From positions 1,934,406 through 1,986,426 of the forward strand of contig CP070750.1 of assembly GCA_020348385.1 (NCBI GenBank): 52,021 bases of DNA. The letters are read 5' to 3'. A model generated the notes under the pieces. It did not search any database, was not told where the DNA came from, and worked only from the letters and a program-made list of their open reading frames with translations. The position numbers and the translations under genes are program-made. Positions 1 through 9,264 of this stretch are shown here, piece by piece. How positions within the stretch are numbered: the stretch's first letter is position 1; each line of letters opens with the position of its first letter. The stretch is from Candidatus Aminicenantota bacterium (GTDB lineage: Bacteria; Acidobacteriota; Aminicenantia; Aminicenantales; Aminicenantaceae).

Positions 1-979
1 TCACGATCCCAGAATTCAATGATTTTTCATAGCCCATTCTTTTGATGTCGTTGTCGACAAGCCGGAAAATCTCCTCTGCCCTTGGGTGGATGATGTCGGC
101 CAGAAGTTGCCGGGAGAGAACGCGCGGCTTTTTCCCCCGCCCGACAGTAGGCACTTCGATGGTTTCCTGTTCATCCACAAGAGGATGGGACACACAGCCG
201 TATTTTTTCTTGATTTTTTCTGCGTCAGGAATCGGAGTCCTCAATCCCACGGCGATGTCGTTAGTGAAATTGTCTCCTCCGATCGGGATGACGGATGTGT
301 ACCAAAGACTTCCCCGTTCGAAAATGGCCACTTCCGTCGTTCCTCCTCCTATATCGATCAAACCTACCCCTAATTCCTTCTCGTCGTGAGTCAGAATAGA
401 GGAGCTGGTCGCTATCTGGTTCAGGACAACCTGTTCTATCTCTATTCCTGCCCGGGCCACACACGTCCTTAGATTCTGTACAGAGGTTATCGCTCCTGTT
501 ACGATATGGACATTGACCTCAAGTTTGATCCCGCTCATTCCAAGAGGATCTTTGATTCCATCCTGATCATCGACGACAAATTCCTGGGGGATGATGTGTA
601 TGATCTCTCTATCTGGAGGAATGGACACGGCTTTGGACTGCTCGATGACGCGTTTTATGTCCTCTCGGCTGATCTCTCTGTTTTTTCCCGAAACGGCGAT
701 GACGCCTCTGCTGTTAAAACTTTTGATATGGGCACCCGAGATGCCGATAAAAGCCGCATCTATTTCCACACCAGCCATGAGTTCTGCCTCTTCTTGAGCT
801 TTTTTTACCGCCTCCACCGTCGAGTCCAAATTCACCACGATCCCTTTTCTCAGTCCTCTGGATTCGGCTGTCCCTATACCGATTATTTCTACCTTCTTTT
901 CTTCGGTGATTTCGCCGATGATGGCGGCTACCTTTTTTGTTCCGATATCCAGTCCAACGACATAGCTGTTTTTGGGCAT
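1..979 (-). CDS. ftsA: Cell division protein FtsA, 3' end cut by window
   Basis: Actin-like ATPase that tethers FtsZ to the membrane and recruits later divisome proteins. The frame is open from the ATG at 979 to the window edge, giving about 326 residues of a protein usually near 410, so the C-terminal membrane helix is not visible. The N-terminus MPKNSYVVGLDIGTKKVAAI is the phosphate-1 loop, and GLIDIGGGTTEVAIF near residue 205 is the second phosphate motif. The start ATG shares one base with the ftsQ stop (TAATG), so translation is probably coupled. It is the last visible gene of the dcw operon; ftsZ would be expected just beyond the window. This is a firm family call. Confidence 0.95.
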   Translation of the reverse strand, partial: MPKNSYVVGLDIGTKKVAAIIGEITEEKKVEIIGIGTAESRGLRKGIVVNLDSTVEAVKKAQEEAELMAGVEIDAAFIGISGAHIKSFNSRGVIAVSGKNREISREDIKRVIEQSKAVSIPPDREIIHIIPQEFVVDDQDGIKDPLGMSGIKLEVNVHIVTGAITSVQNLRTCVARAGIEIEQVVLNQIATSSSILTHDEKELGVGLIDIGGGTTEVAIFERGSLWYTSVIPIGGDNFTNDIAVGLRTPIPDAEKIKKKYGCVSHPLVDEQETIEVPTVGRGKKPRVLSRQLLADIIHPRAEEIFRLVDNDIKRMGYEKSLNSGIV

Positions 980-1818
980 TAAAAAGCCTCCTTCTCAGAG
1001 TCGAGAGCGTTATTTCTCTTTTTTTGCAGTATTGGCCGCAAAACAAAACGACCCTCATACCTGAAATCGATATATTCCAAAGGCCCATAGGTTTTGAAAA
1101 GGGCCAGGTTTTTTGCGTATGATTCGAATTTTTCCTTGAAATAGCTGTCTCCCAGTTTTAACCAAGTTTCCGAATCTTTTAATCGCAGCGAAACATTCTC
1201 GTATTCGGTCAGGTCCATCACGTTAATTTGGTCTCGAGCTGAGGCCTCCAGGTTATCCAAACAGGCCCAGGCCAGAGCAAGTTTTCTGTCCTTATCCCTC
1301 TGGAATCGGTTGGCATCGATAAGCAGGGGCAGATCGGGCTTATCACTGGGTGATATCTTTTGGAGAAGGATGCCATCTTTATCGATCAAGAAATAGCCTT
1401 CCTTTTCCAGAAGGGCGATCGGGATTCGTTCAGTGGCTTCGATTCTTATCGTGGATGGAAAGAGCTTCCGTATATGAACATCCTTGATCCATGTATGTTT
1501 GGCCAACTGTTCTTGGAGATTTTCGATGTCCAAAAGCAATATATTTCCCAAGTATCGCTTTTCAAAATAGTGCTGGAAATCCTTCCGTATTTCCTGTTTT
1601 TGGCAAATGATCTCCACTTTGTTGATGACGAACTTTTCCCAAGAGATAAAGAGAAGATAAAGCCGGGAAAATCCATAAAAAAATCCGACCAACAGCATAA
1701 AGGCAATCATCATGTGCCCCCATTTCAGTTTTATCTTCCTGTGGATTTTTTTTGTAGCGATCTTTCCGCGTTTTCTCCTATAAGAAGTCTGTTGAGAAAA
1801 GATAGAGCTGACCGCCAA
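979..1818 (-). CDS. ftsQ: Cell division protein FtsQ/DivIB
   Basis: Bitopic divisome protein linking early and late division proteins through FtsL/FtsB. The 279 residues show a basic cytoplasmic N-terminus (about 1-34), one membrane helix (about 35-57), then a periplasmic POTRA-like region (about 65-135, ending in FPSTIRIEATERIPIALLEK) and a FtsQ-type beta domain. Length and layout fit the family, whose sequence conservation is low. Its start lies 2 bp after the murC stop, and its stop overlaps the ftsA start by one base. The close join to murC means murB and ddl, often located here, are missing from this spot. Confidence 0.88.
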   Translation of the reverse strand: MAVSSIFSQQTSYRRKRGKIATKKIHRKIKLKWGHMMIAFMLLVGFFYGFSRLYLLFISWEKFVINKVEIICQKQEIRKDFQHYFEKRYLGNILLLDIENLQEQLAKHTWIKDVHIRKLFPSTIRIEATERIPIALLEKEGYFLIDKDGILLQKISPSDKPDLPLLIDANRFQRDKDRKLALAWACLDNLEASARDQINVMDLTEYENVSLRLKDSETWLKLGDSYFKEKFESYAKNLALFKTYGPLEYIDFRYEGRFVLRPILQKKRNNALDSEKEAF

Positions 1819-1820
1819 GT

Positions 1821-3206
1821 TTATTTCCTCCTTTCCAGACGCTTGATAATTTCGGGGATAACCTTGTTGATATTGCCTGCTCCCAAAACAAAAATCATAT
1901 CTTCTGCCTTTGCAATTTTTTCCACTAAATCGGGAATTTTTCCCAGATCCTTCTCAAAATAGACATTTTTGTGCCCGAATTCCTGAATTTCTTCATACAG
2001 GGCTTTTCCTGTCACCCCTTTTATCGGTTTTTCACCTGCGGGATAGATATCCGTTAACAGCAAGATATCCGCTTGATTAAAAGACGTGGCGAATTCATCC
2101 ATCAGCATCGAGAGGCGGGAGTAGCGATGGGGTTGGAAAATGGCGATTGTACGGCATGTCCATCCTTGTTTGGCGGCCTCTAAAGTTGCTTTGATTTCTG
2201 TCGGATGGTGGGCATAATCTTCGATAATGGAGATATCATTTACCTTTTTCTTGAGTTCGAAACGGCGTCCTATCCCAGTGTGTTTTTCCAGTGCTTTGAG
2301 AATCGCATCTGGCGGAATATCCAGATAGAGCCCCACAGCTACAGCCGCCATGGCATTATGTATGTTGTGAATCCCAGGAACATTCAGACGCAATTTACCG
2401 ATTTCCTTTCCTTTCCAATACAGGGTTGATGTGCTGGTGAATTCATGGAACTGAAGATTTCTGGAGAACACATCAGCTTGAGTAGAAAAACCATAGGTGA
2501 TGATTTTTCTGTCCAAACGAGGAATCAGGCTCTGGAGGTTGGGATCGTCGAGACAGAGGATAACAGGACAATAAAACGGGACTTTGTTGGCAAAATTGAT
2601 AAAGGTTTTTTTAATCTCTTCGACGGTCTCATACTGATCCAGATGTTCCTCGTCCAGATTGGTGAGCACGGCGATAAAAGGCGATAGGTACAGAAATGAC
2701 CTGTCACTTTCATCGGCCTCGGCTACGATGTATTCACCATCGCCCAGTTTGGCATGGGCTCCGACTGTGTTCAAACGACCCCCTACTATGATCGTGGGAT
2801 CTTTCCCGGCATCTTCTAGGACTTGAGCGATCATGGAGGTTGTCGAGGTTTTTCCGTGGGACCCTGCCACGGCCACTCCATTTTTTAGTCGCATCAGCTC
2901 TGCTAGCATCTCGGCTCGAGGGATCACCGGAATTTTTAAACGTCTGGCTTCTTCCACTTCGACATTGTCCTCTTGGATGGCCGAAGATATCACGACGACA
3001 TCGGCTCCGTGTACCTTTTCTGTGGAATGTCCGTAGGAAATCGTTGCCCCAAGACGTTTGAGTCTCTGGGTGGCTTCGTTTTTGCCAAGATCTGTTCCAG
3101 AGACCGTGTACCCCAAATTCAGGAGCACTTCGGCAATTCCGTTCATTCCGGTTCCACCGATTCCGATCATGTGGATGTTTCTCAGCTTGCTAGTCGGCTT
3201 GACCAC
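1821..3206 (-). CDS. murC: UDP-N-acetylmuramate--L-alanine ligase MurC
   Basis: Cytoplasmic ATP-dependent ligase that adds L-Ala to UDP-MurNAc, the first amino acid of the stem peptide. The 461-residue length is normal. The N-terminal Rossmann-type UDP-binding domain has IHMIGIGGTGMNGIAE (about 11-26), the ATP loop is GSHGKTSTTSM (about 115-125), and the C-terminal ligase domain has EDYAHHPTEIKAT and FQPHRYSR. The start is GTG at 3206, supported by AGGAGGT eight bases upstream on the minus strand. It sits between murG and ftsQ. The HGKT loop and DYAHHPTE distinguish it from the other Mur ligases. Confidence 0.97.
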   Translation of the reverse strand: MVKPTSKLRNIHMIGIGGTGMNGIAEVLLNLGYTVSGTDLGKNEATQRLKRLGATISYGHSTEKVHGADVVVISSAIQEDNVEVEEARRLKIPVIPRAEMLAELMRLKNGVAVAGSHGKTSTTSMIAQVLEDAGKDPTIIVGGRLNTVGAHAKLGDGEYIVAEADESDRSFLYLSPFIAVLTNLDEEHLDQYETVEEIKKTFINFANKVPFYCPVILCLDDPNLQSLIPRLDRKIITYGFSTQADVFSRNLQFHEFTSTSTLYWKGKEIGKLRLNVPGIHNIHNAMAAVAVGLYLDIPPDAILKALEKHTGIGRRFELKKKVNDISIIEDYAHHPTEIKATLEAAKQGWTCRTIAIFQPHRYSRLSMLMDEFATSFNQADILLLTDIYPAGEKPIKGVTGKALYEEIQEFGHKNVYFEKDLGKIPDLVEKIAKAEDMIFVLGAGNINKVIPEIIKRLERRK

Positions 3207-3217
3207 TAAAAGACCTC

Positions 3218-4309
3218 CTATTCTCCTTTTTCCATGAGTTCAAAACATAGATCCGCGATCCGATCCGCCGGATTCTTGACTTTGAGCGGAGCGAGATTTT
3301 TTTCCATTTCGGTGATCTTTTGCTTGTTTTGGTTAAACTCGAGAATTTTTTTTGAGATGACCGAGGGACTGAATTCTTCTTCTGTAATGACCTCAGCCCC
3401 GTAAACTTTTTCCAATTCTTTGGCATTCAGAAGCTGGTGATTATCCGCAGCTTGAGAAAAAGGTACGAGAAGCGAGGCTTTTTGCGAAGCGATAAGTTCT
3501 GCGATGGTGGATGCGCCGGCACGGCTTATGATCAAATCCGATTTTTGAAAGTAGTCTGCCATTTCTTCAAAATAAGGAGCCACTGTCACCTCAGGAAATC
3601 CCTCTTTTTTGTAATGTCCTTCCACCCATTCCCAATCCTTTTCGCCGGTTTGGTGATAAATTTTCAGATGTTCTTTTTCTGCCTTTAACAGAGGGAGGGC
3701 CTCAACGATGCCTTCGTTAAGGAAATGGGATCCTTGGCTTCCGCCGAAAATCAACAACGTAAGCCAGTCGTTTCTCTGCTTTGGCGTTAGAGTGTAAAAT
3801 TCTTCCCTGACCGGGTTCCCGATGAAAATCCCCTTTCCTTTGAAGTGGGGAAGGGATCGTTCGAAAGAAACAACAGCCTTTTTTACCCAGCGTTTGAGGA
3901 GCCGGTTGGTAAGACCCGGTTGAATATTCTGTTCCATGATAAATGTGGGAATCCGGAGCCACGAGGCGAGGAGGACAATCGGGCCGGAACTGTACCCCCC
4001 CACGCCGATGACTAGATCGGGCTTTATCCGGATCAAAATCATCAAAGATTTGAGGAAAGATAAGGGGAGGAGTAGAAGTGATTTGAATATTTTAATTCCC
4101 CTCCCCTTGATCCCCTCAATATGCAATGGGATAAAATGGGCTTCATAATGGGCCATGATTCGTTTTTCCAATTGGCGTGTGCTTCCGATAAATGTCAACG
4201 AACAGTCCGGATCTTTTTCTTTTAACTTTTTTCCCACAGCGAGGGCAGGATGAATGTGCCCGGCTGTTCCGCCGCCGCTGATGATGATTTTATTCCGTTC
4301 TCTATTCAT
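3218..4309 (-). CDS. murG: UDP-GlcNAc:lipid I transferase MurG
   Basis: Peripheral membrane GT28 glycosyltransferase that adds GlcNAc to lipid I to make lipid II on the inner face of the cytoplasmic membrane. The 363 residues match the family. Visible motifs are the N-terminal glycine loop GGGTAGHIHPALAVG (about 12-26), the second loop GGSQGS (about 190), and the UDP-GlcNAc site SRAGASTIAELI followed by QAADNHQ (about 262-295). Its ATG overlaps the ftsW stop by four bases (ATGA), so the flippase/polymerase and transferase genes are translationally linked. Confidence 0.97.
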   Translation of the reverse strand: MNRERNKIIISGGGTAGHIHPALAVGKKLKEKDPDCSLTFIGSTRQLEKRIMAHYEAHFIPLHIEGIKGRGIKIFKSLLLLPLSFLKSLMILIRIKPDLVIGVGGYSSGPIVLLASWLRIPTFIMEQNIQPGLTNRLLKRWVKKAVVSFERSLPHFKGKGIFIGNPVREEFYTLTPKQRNDWLTLLIFGGSQGSHFLNEGIVEALPLLKAEKEHLKIYHQTGEKDWEWVEGHYKKEGFPEVTVAPYFEEMADYFQKSDLIISRAGASTIAELIASQKASLLVPFSQAADNHQLLNAKELEKVYGAEVITEEEFSPSVISKKILEFNQNKQKITEMEKNLAPLKVKNPADRIADLCFELMEKGE

Positions 4310-5418
4310 TTTTTTCTTCTCGACGATTCTTTCCTCTGGGAAATATGGAGCAGGATACCAATGCTGAGCAGCGTGCAGATGAGAGATGATCTTCCATAGC
4401 TAATCAAAGGAAGGGGGAATCCTGTCGGAGGCCCCAACCCTAGCACGATACTGATATTCAGCATGGCCTGGAGAAAAATGGCCAGAGTAAGGCCGGCTGC
4501 TGTCATCTGGCTCAACAGGTTGGGAGCCTTCCAGGAAATGAGCAGCCCCCTCCATAGGATAACCAGGAAGAGAAGGAGGATCACCGTCGTTCCGATCAAT
4601 CCAAGTTCCTCTCCCACGATAGCATAGATGTAGTCTGTGTGCGCACAGGGGAGGAAAAACAGCTTTTGAGAGCTTTGTCCGATATTCACGCCAAACAGAC
4701 CTCCTGATCCTACGGCGAGTTTGGATTGTATAATTTGAAAACTTAAGCCTTTGGGATCATCTGTCGGAGAGAGAATTGCCCGAACCCTATCCAGCCGATA
4801 GCTGGCTTGGAATAAGTAAAAGGAGAACAAACCGATGGAGGCAATCCCGAAGGCCAGGAAATATTTGAGTTTCACACCGGCCAAAAAAAGCATCATGGCT
4901 GCGATGAGGAAGATGAGCAGGGCTGTGCCGTAATCTGGTTCTTTGATGATCATCAGGATAAAAAGAAGCAGGATAGCTAGGGGAAAAACCAATGTGCGGG
5001 GTTCATCCAGCTTATCTTTTTTTCGATCGAGATAGTAGGCAAAAAACAGGATCAGGCTGATCTTCGCCAACTCTGAGGGTTGAAAACGCAGTCCCATAAA
5101 TTGAATCCACCGGTTGGTCTTTCCTACAGCGGGCATGACGAGACTGAGAGCTAGGAGGAAGAGCGTCAACAGCAGCAGAGCATAGATAATGTTTGCATTT
5201 TGATAGAATGGTTTTCTCACCCACATTATTGCTCCCACTAGAATGAGGCCCACTCCAGCTCCTATGATTTGATGGATGAAAAAATGAAAAGGTTGGCCGA
5301 ATATTTCGCTGGATTTTACGCCGGAAGAGCTGAAGACCATGATCAATCCGATCAGAATGAGAGCTAAGGTGGCGAAGAAAAGAGGTTTGTCGAAGCCGAA
5401 AGGTCTGAATATCTCCAT
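4306..5418 (-). CDS. ftsW: Septal peptidoglycan glycosyltransferase FtsW (SEDS)
   Basis: Polytopic SEDS-family protein that polymerises lipid II at the septum together with its class B PBP partner, here FtsI from the same operon. The 370 residues carry about ten hydrophobic segments. The family loop GLFGVNIGQSSQKLFFLP is followed by HTDYIYAIVGEELGL (about 235-275), and the C-terminal motif is PLPLISYGRSS. The last motif usually reads ISYGGSS; the Arg is a small departure. A start at 5418 is supported by GGAAAGGA upstream. RodA is the main alternative, but the dcw location between murD and murG favours FtsW. Confidence 0.94.
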   Translation of the reverse strand: MEIFRPFGFDKPLFFATLALILIGLIMVFSSSGVKSSEIFGQPFHFFIHQIIGAGVGLILVGAIMWVRKPFYQNANIIYALLLLTLFLLALSLVMPAVGKTNRWIQFMGLRFQPSELAKISLILFFAYYLDRKKDKLDEPRTLVFPLAILLLFILMIIKEPDYGTALLIFLIAAMMLFLAGVKLKYFLAFGIASIGLFSFYLFQASYRLDRVRAILSPTDDPKGLSFQIIQSKLAVGSGGLFGVNIGQSSQKLFFLPCAHTDYIYAIVGEELGLIGTTVILLLFLVILWRGLLISWKAPNLLSQMTAAGLTLAIFLQAMLNISIVLGLGPPTGFPLPLISYGRSSLICTLLSIGILLHISQRKESSRRKK

Positions 5419-5422
5419 TATT

Positions 5423-6790
5423 CTAGTCCTTTCCTTGTTCCACTTTTTGTATCAAAGCCTTAACCTCTCCCTTGAAAACCGTTCCCCGTTCTTCATAATT
5501 TTGAAACATATCGAAGCTGGTGCAACCGGGTGCCAGTAGGACCACTCCCTTTGGGGAGGCGGCCGAATAGGCAAGATGCACGGCCTCTTTCATGTCAGAA
5601 GCTTTTGTCATAGGAACAGTGCTGTTCAACGATTTTTGTATCTTGTCCGCAGCTTCCCCGATCAACACGACAGCCTTGACTTTTTTTCGGACAGGCGTTC
5701 TTAGTTGAACAAAATCTCCTCCCTTATCCCGGCCGCCGAGAATCAGGACGATCGGACCTGAGAAACTCTGTATGGATTTGAGGGAAGCATCAATGTTTGT
5801 CGCTTTGGAATCGTTGTAAAAAATCACCTGATCCAGTTCGCCTGCTTTTTCCAACCGGTGTTCCAGTCCTTTGAAGTCGATGATGGATTTTTTCATCGAC
5901 GAAGCGGGGATTCCCAAAACATGACCAACCAAAGCGGAAGCCATAATATTTTCGCGGTTGTGAATTCCGAACAGGGATGTTTCGGTTGTCTGCATCAGTT
6001 TTTCCTGGATTTCATCAATCAGGATTATCCAGTTATCCTGGATCCAGCTTCCTCGGGAAACCTTTCCTGTTTGGCTGAAAGCGTAGACCTTGAACTTTCC
6101 CAATCGCCTTAAAGCCCACACCTGTGGATAATCTCGGTTCAGGATGGCTGTATCCTCTTCTTTTTGCATGAGAAGAAGGTTCTTTTTGGATTGATAGTAA
6201 TCGTCGAAGTCTGTGTGCCAGTCGAGATGATCTGCAGAGATGTTTAAAAACAGAGAAATGGAGGCTCGAAATTTGGTGATGTATCTCAATTGAAAACTGG
6301 ATAGCTCTGTCACGAATAGGTCATCGGGTTGGCTTTTTTCTACGAATTGGATCAACGGTGTTCCGATGTTTCCTGCCAAGTGACTTTGGAGTCCTGCATC
6401 CTTCAGAATTCTGTGAGTGAGGGTGGCAGTCGTGGATTTTCCGTTTGTTCCTGTTATGCCCACGATTTTGCCCTTTATAAACCTGTAAGCAAGCTCGATT
6501 TCCGAAAGGATCTCATGTCCTCTTTTCTTGGCTTCATCCAGTTCCGGAATATAGGGAACCCCGGGACTGGGGATGATCAAATCGGCAGCCAGGAAGGATT
6601 GGAGTTTGTGACACCCGGCTTCCACCTCAACGCCTTTTTCTTGCCAGAAGCTTATCCTGCTGCCGAGGTTTTCTGGGGGAGTTTTTTCGCTTATCTTGAC
6701 TTCAGCACCCTGATGGATGAGAAAGTCACACACAGCTTCGCCTGTGCGGCCCAAACCAACAACGAGTGCTTTAGTTCCTTGTAATTCCAT
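5423..6790 (-). CDS. murD: UDP-MurNAc-L-alanine--D-glutamate ligase MurD
   Basis: Cytoplasmic ligase adding D-Glu to UDP-MurNAc-L-Ala. The 455 residues show an N-terminal UDP-binding fold (ALVVGLGRTGEAVCDFL, about 8-24), the ATP loop GITGTNGKSTTATL (about 110-123), NISADHLDWH in the central domain, and C-terminal LILGGRDKGGDF and LLAPGCTSFDMFQNYEERG (the MurD signature near residue 415-435). The start at 6790 lies one base after the mraY stop at 6792 and has only a weak Shine-Dalgarno site, which suggests coupled translation. Length and motifs are normal. Confidence 0.97.
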   Translation of the reverse strand: MELQGTKALVVGLGRTGEAVCDFLIHQGAEVKISEKTPPENLGSRISFWQEKGVEVEAGCHKLQSFLAADLIIPSPGVPYIPELDEAKKRGHEILSEIELAYRFIKGKIVGITGTNGKSTTATLTHRILKDAGLQSHLAGNIGTPLIQFVEKSQPDDLFVTELSSFQLRYITKFRASISLFLNISADHLDWHTDFDDYYQSKKNLLLMQKEEDTAILNRDYPQVWALRRLGKFKVYAFSQTGKVSRGSWIQDNWIILIDEIQEKLMQTTETSLFGIHNRENIMASALVGHVLGIPASSMKKSIIDFKGLEHRLEKAGELDQVIFYNDSKATNIDASLKSIQSFSGPIVLILGGRDKGGDFVQLRTPVRKKVKAVVLIGEAADKIQKSLNSTVPMTKASDMKEAVHLAYSAASPKGVVLLAPGCTSFDMFQNYEERGTVFKGEVKALIQKVEQGKD

Positions 6791-6791
6791 T

Positions 6792-7880
6792 TTATCTCAA
6801 TTTTAAGGTCGCCAGACTGAATAGGGCAAAAATGATGCCCAAAATCCAAAAACGGACCACGATTTTTTCTTCCGACCAACCCAAAAGTTCGAAATGATGA
6901 TGGAGAGGAGCCATCCTGAGAATCCTCTTCCCGCCGGTGACACGAAAGTAGGAAACCTGGAGGAGAACGGAGAGGGCTTCCAGAATAAACACACCCGCCA
7001 CCATGAAAAGAAGGAATTCCTGTTTGATCAGGATGGCGATTATGCCGATGCTGGCCCCTAAAGATAAAGCTCCCACATCTCCCATGAAAACTTGAGCTGG
7101 ATGGCTATTGAACCATAAAAAGCCCAAACAAGCGCCTGTCAAGGCACCCACGAAAATAGTGAGTTCCGATGCTTGTTCGACATGAAATATATTGAGATAT
7201 CCTGAAAAGTCCTCGCGTCCTGCCAGGTAGGATAGAGCCGTGAAGGCACCCGCACTTATCAATGTCAGACCGATGGCCAATCCGTCCAAACCATCGGCAA
7301 GATTGACTGCATTGGAGGAACTGACCAGGATCAGCATGATCCATGGGAGATAGGCCCATCCCAGGAAAGGAATCCATTTTTTGAAAAATGGAAAGCTCAA
7401 ATGGAGGTCGAACTTATCCAGAAATCCCAGGTAGACTAGGACAAAACCCAGGATGCCGGCCAACAAAATCTGATAGATAAACTTGTGTCGGATGATCATA
7501 CCCCGCGATTTGTGTTTTTTGATCTTCAGATAATCATCCCAAAATCCAAGGATCCCGAACAAAAACATCGTGCTCATGGCGATCAATACATGGGTGTTGC
7601 TCAGATCTGCCCAAAGGAGAGTGGGAATCAGCGTGGATGCTATGATAAGGATACCCCCCATTGAGGGCGTGCCCCTTTTGTTTTGATGGCTTTCAGGACC
7701 ATAGGGGCTGATTTCTTCCCCAAGTTGATATTTCTTCAGCATCCTGATCACCCACGACCCCAGGATAAAAGAAATGAGCATGGCTGTTATTCCTGCCAGC
7801 GCTGTCCTGACCGTGTAATATCTGAATAGATTGAACAGGATGGAATATTCTTCGAGCGGCGCCAAAAGCCAGTACAACAT
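6792..7880 (-). CDS. mraY: Phospho-MurNAc-pentapeptide transferase MraY
   Basis: Integral membrane enzyme moving phospho-MurNAc-pentapeptide from UDP to undecaprenyl phosphate to form lipid I. The 362 residues have about ten membrane helices. Family motifs are present: DDYLKIKKHKSRGM (about 115-130) with the paired Asp, NLADGLDGLAIG (about 192-203), GDVGALSLG (about 265) and the MAPLHHHFELLGW loop near residue 325, which binds the nucleotide sugar. The start at 7880 has AGGAG eight bases upstream, inside the murF end. Confidence 0.97.
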   Translation of the reverse strand: MLYWLLAPLEEYSILFNLFRYYTVRTALAGITAMLISFILGSWVIRMLKKYQLGEEISPYGPESHQNKRGTPSMGGILIIASTLIPTLLWADLSNTHVLIAMSTMFLFGILGFWDDYLKIKKHKSRGMIIRHKFIYQILLAGILGFVLVYLGFLDKFDLHLSFPFFKKWIPFLGWAYLPWIMLILVSSSNAVNLADGLDGLAIGLTLISAGAFTALSYLAGREDFSGYLNIFHVEQASELTIFVGALTGACLGFLWFNSHPAQVFMGDVGALSLGASIGIIAILIKQEFLLFMVAGVFILEALSVLLQVSYFRVTGGKRILRMAPLHHHFELLGWSEEKIVVRFWILGIIFALFSLATLKLR

Positions 7881-7881
7881 G

Positions 7882-9264
7882 TCAGTTACTCCTGTTTTTC
7901 AGCGATTCCACGATTTTATCCGTCCTTATTCCCCTGGATCCTTTGACCAACACCAAGTCTCCCGGTTCGAGGAAAGACATCACATGATCTGCCGCCTGAT
8001 CGGCATTTTCAAACGAGGCAACACGGGCTCTGTTCATACCTGCCTCCAGCGCTCCTTCTGCCATATGATGGCTGAGAGTACCGATGGTGATGAGCAAATC
8101 CCATGCATATCGCTGCACTTGTTCTCCCGCCTCGTGATGGTAAGCTATTTGTGTTTCGCCCAATTCCAGCATATCGCCCAAGATGGCCACTTTTCTATTG
8201 GTCTCCAACTGGGATAAATCCTTGAGAATGGATTCCAATGCGGCTGGATTAGAGTTGTAGGAATCGTCGATCAAGACGATGTTGTTCGGAAGGTGAAAAA
8301 CCTCTCCACGCATCGGAAAGGGCTTCAAGGTTTGTGTTTGTGCCAGCATATCATCAAAGGGTGTGGAAAGTGCATAGGCAATAGCTGAGGCGGCAAGGAA
8401 GTTGGAAAGAAAGCTTGTTGTGATAAATGGAATGGTCGCCTTCCCTCTTTTGCCTCCATAGATAAAATCAAACGTGATTCCCTGGTATCCCGACCTCTGG
8501 ATATTTTCAGCTCGGACGTCACAACCTTCAGAAAAGCCAAAAAGGAGTTTTGTTCCTCTCCAATCTCTGGCTATTTTTTGAACGGCAGGATCGTCTCCGT
8601 TGAGTACGGCCGTGCCGTTTGTTTTCATGCCATCGAGAATTTCCTTTTTCGCCTGCGCGATTTCCTCGAGGCTGTGGAAAAATTCAAGGTGAACGGGATG
8701 GATGTTGGTGATCACGGCAATATCTGGAGGTGCGATTTGTGTGAGGCGGGTTATCTCTCCTGCCGAACGCATGCCCATCTCCAGCACGGTGACTTCATCT
8801 TTCCTTTGGAGTCTCAGGATGGAGAGGGGAAGTCCGATGTGGTTGTTATAATTCCCTTCTGATTTGAGCACCTCGAATCTTCGAGCCAGAAGGGTTGCAG
8901 CAAACTCTTTTGTGGTGGTTTTTCCGATGCTTCCTGTGATCCCCACGACCTTGACGCTATGGTCATCCAGGACTTTTTCAGCAAGGTTCTGCAGAGCAAA
9001 AAGAGTATCAGGTACTTGAATCAATGCCATGTCGGGGTTGGGAGGAGTGATAGGCCGGGAAATGACGGCTCCGGCCGCTCCCTTTTGCGCAGCATCCGCA
9101 ATGTAAGTATGGCCGTCTCTCTGGGCCACAAGTGCAAAAAAGAGCTCGCCCGGTTGGCTTATCCGGGAATCGATGTTGAATGTCCGGAACGAGATAGAAG
9201 GCAAACCTTGGAGGATATCTCCACCTGTTTTTTTGGCTATCTCGTTCAAGTTGAGCTCAACCAA
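7882..9264 (-). CDS. murF: UDP-MurNAc-tripeptide--D-Ala-D-Ala ligase MurF
   Basis: Adds the D-Ala-D-Ala dipeptide, the last cytoplasmic step of UDP-MurNAc-pentapeptide synthesis. The 460 residues show the MurF ATP loop GITGSIGKTTTKEF (about 110-123), EMGMRSAGEI, NIHPVHLE and the C-terminal DDSYNSNPAALES typical of the family. The start is a TTG at 9264, since no in-frame ATG lies nearby; AGGAG sits about eleven bases upstream. It overlaps the end of murE by 19 bases. Because ddl is not next to it, the D-Ala-D-Ala ligase must be encoded elsewhere. Confidence 0.95.
   Translation of the reverse strand: MVELNLNEIAKKTGGDILQGLPSISFRTFNIDSRISQPGELFFALVAQRDGHTYIADAAQKGAAGAVISRPITPPNPDMALIQVPDTLFALQNLAEKVLDDHSVKVVGITGSIGKTTTKEFAATLLARRFEVLKSEGNYNNHIGLPLSILRLQRKDEVTVLEMGMRSAGEITRLTQIAPPDIAVITNIHPVHLEFFHSLEEIAQAKKEILDGMKTNGTAVLNGDDPAVQKIARDWRGTKLLFGFSEGCDVRAENIQRSGYQGITFDFIYGGKRGKATIPFITTSFLSNFLAASAIAYALSTPFDDMLAQTQTLKPFPMRGEVFHLPNNIVLIDDSYNSNPAALESILKDLSQLETNRKVAILGDMLELGETQIAYHHEAGEQVQRYAWDLLITIGTLSHHMAEGALEAGMNRARVASFENADQAADHVMSFLEPGDLVLVKGSRGIRTDKIVESLKNRSN

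Noticed and set aside
506..982. A 158-codon plus-strand frame inside ftsA
   Set aside because: It lies opposite a well-conserved FtsA reading frame, and its translation has no family features.
1360..1962. A 200-codon plus-strand frame across ftsQ and murC
   Set aside because: It spans the junction of two certain genes on the other strand and has no motif or ribosome site.
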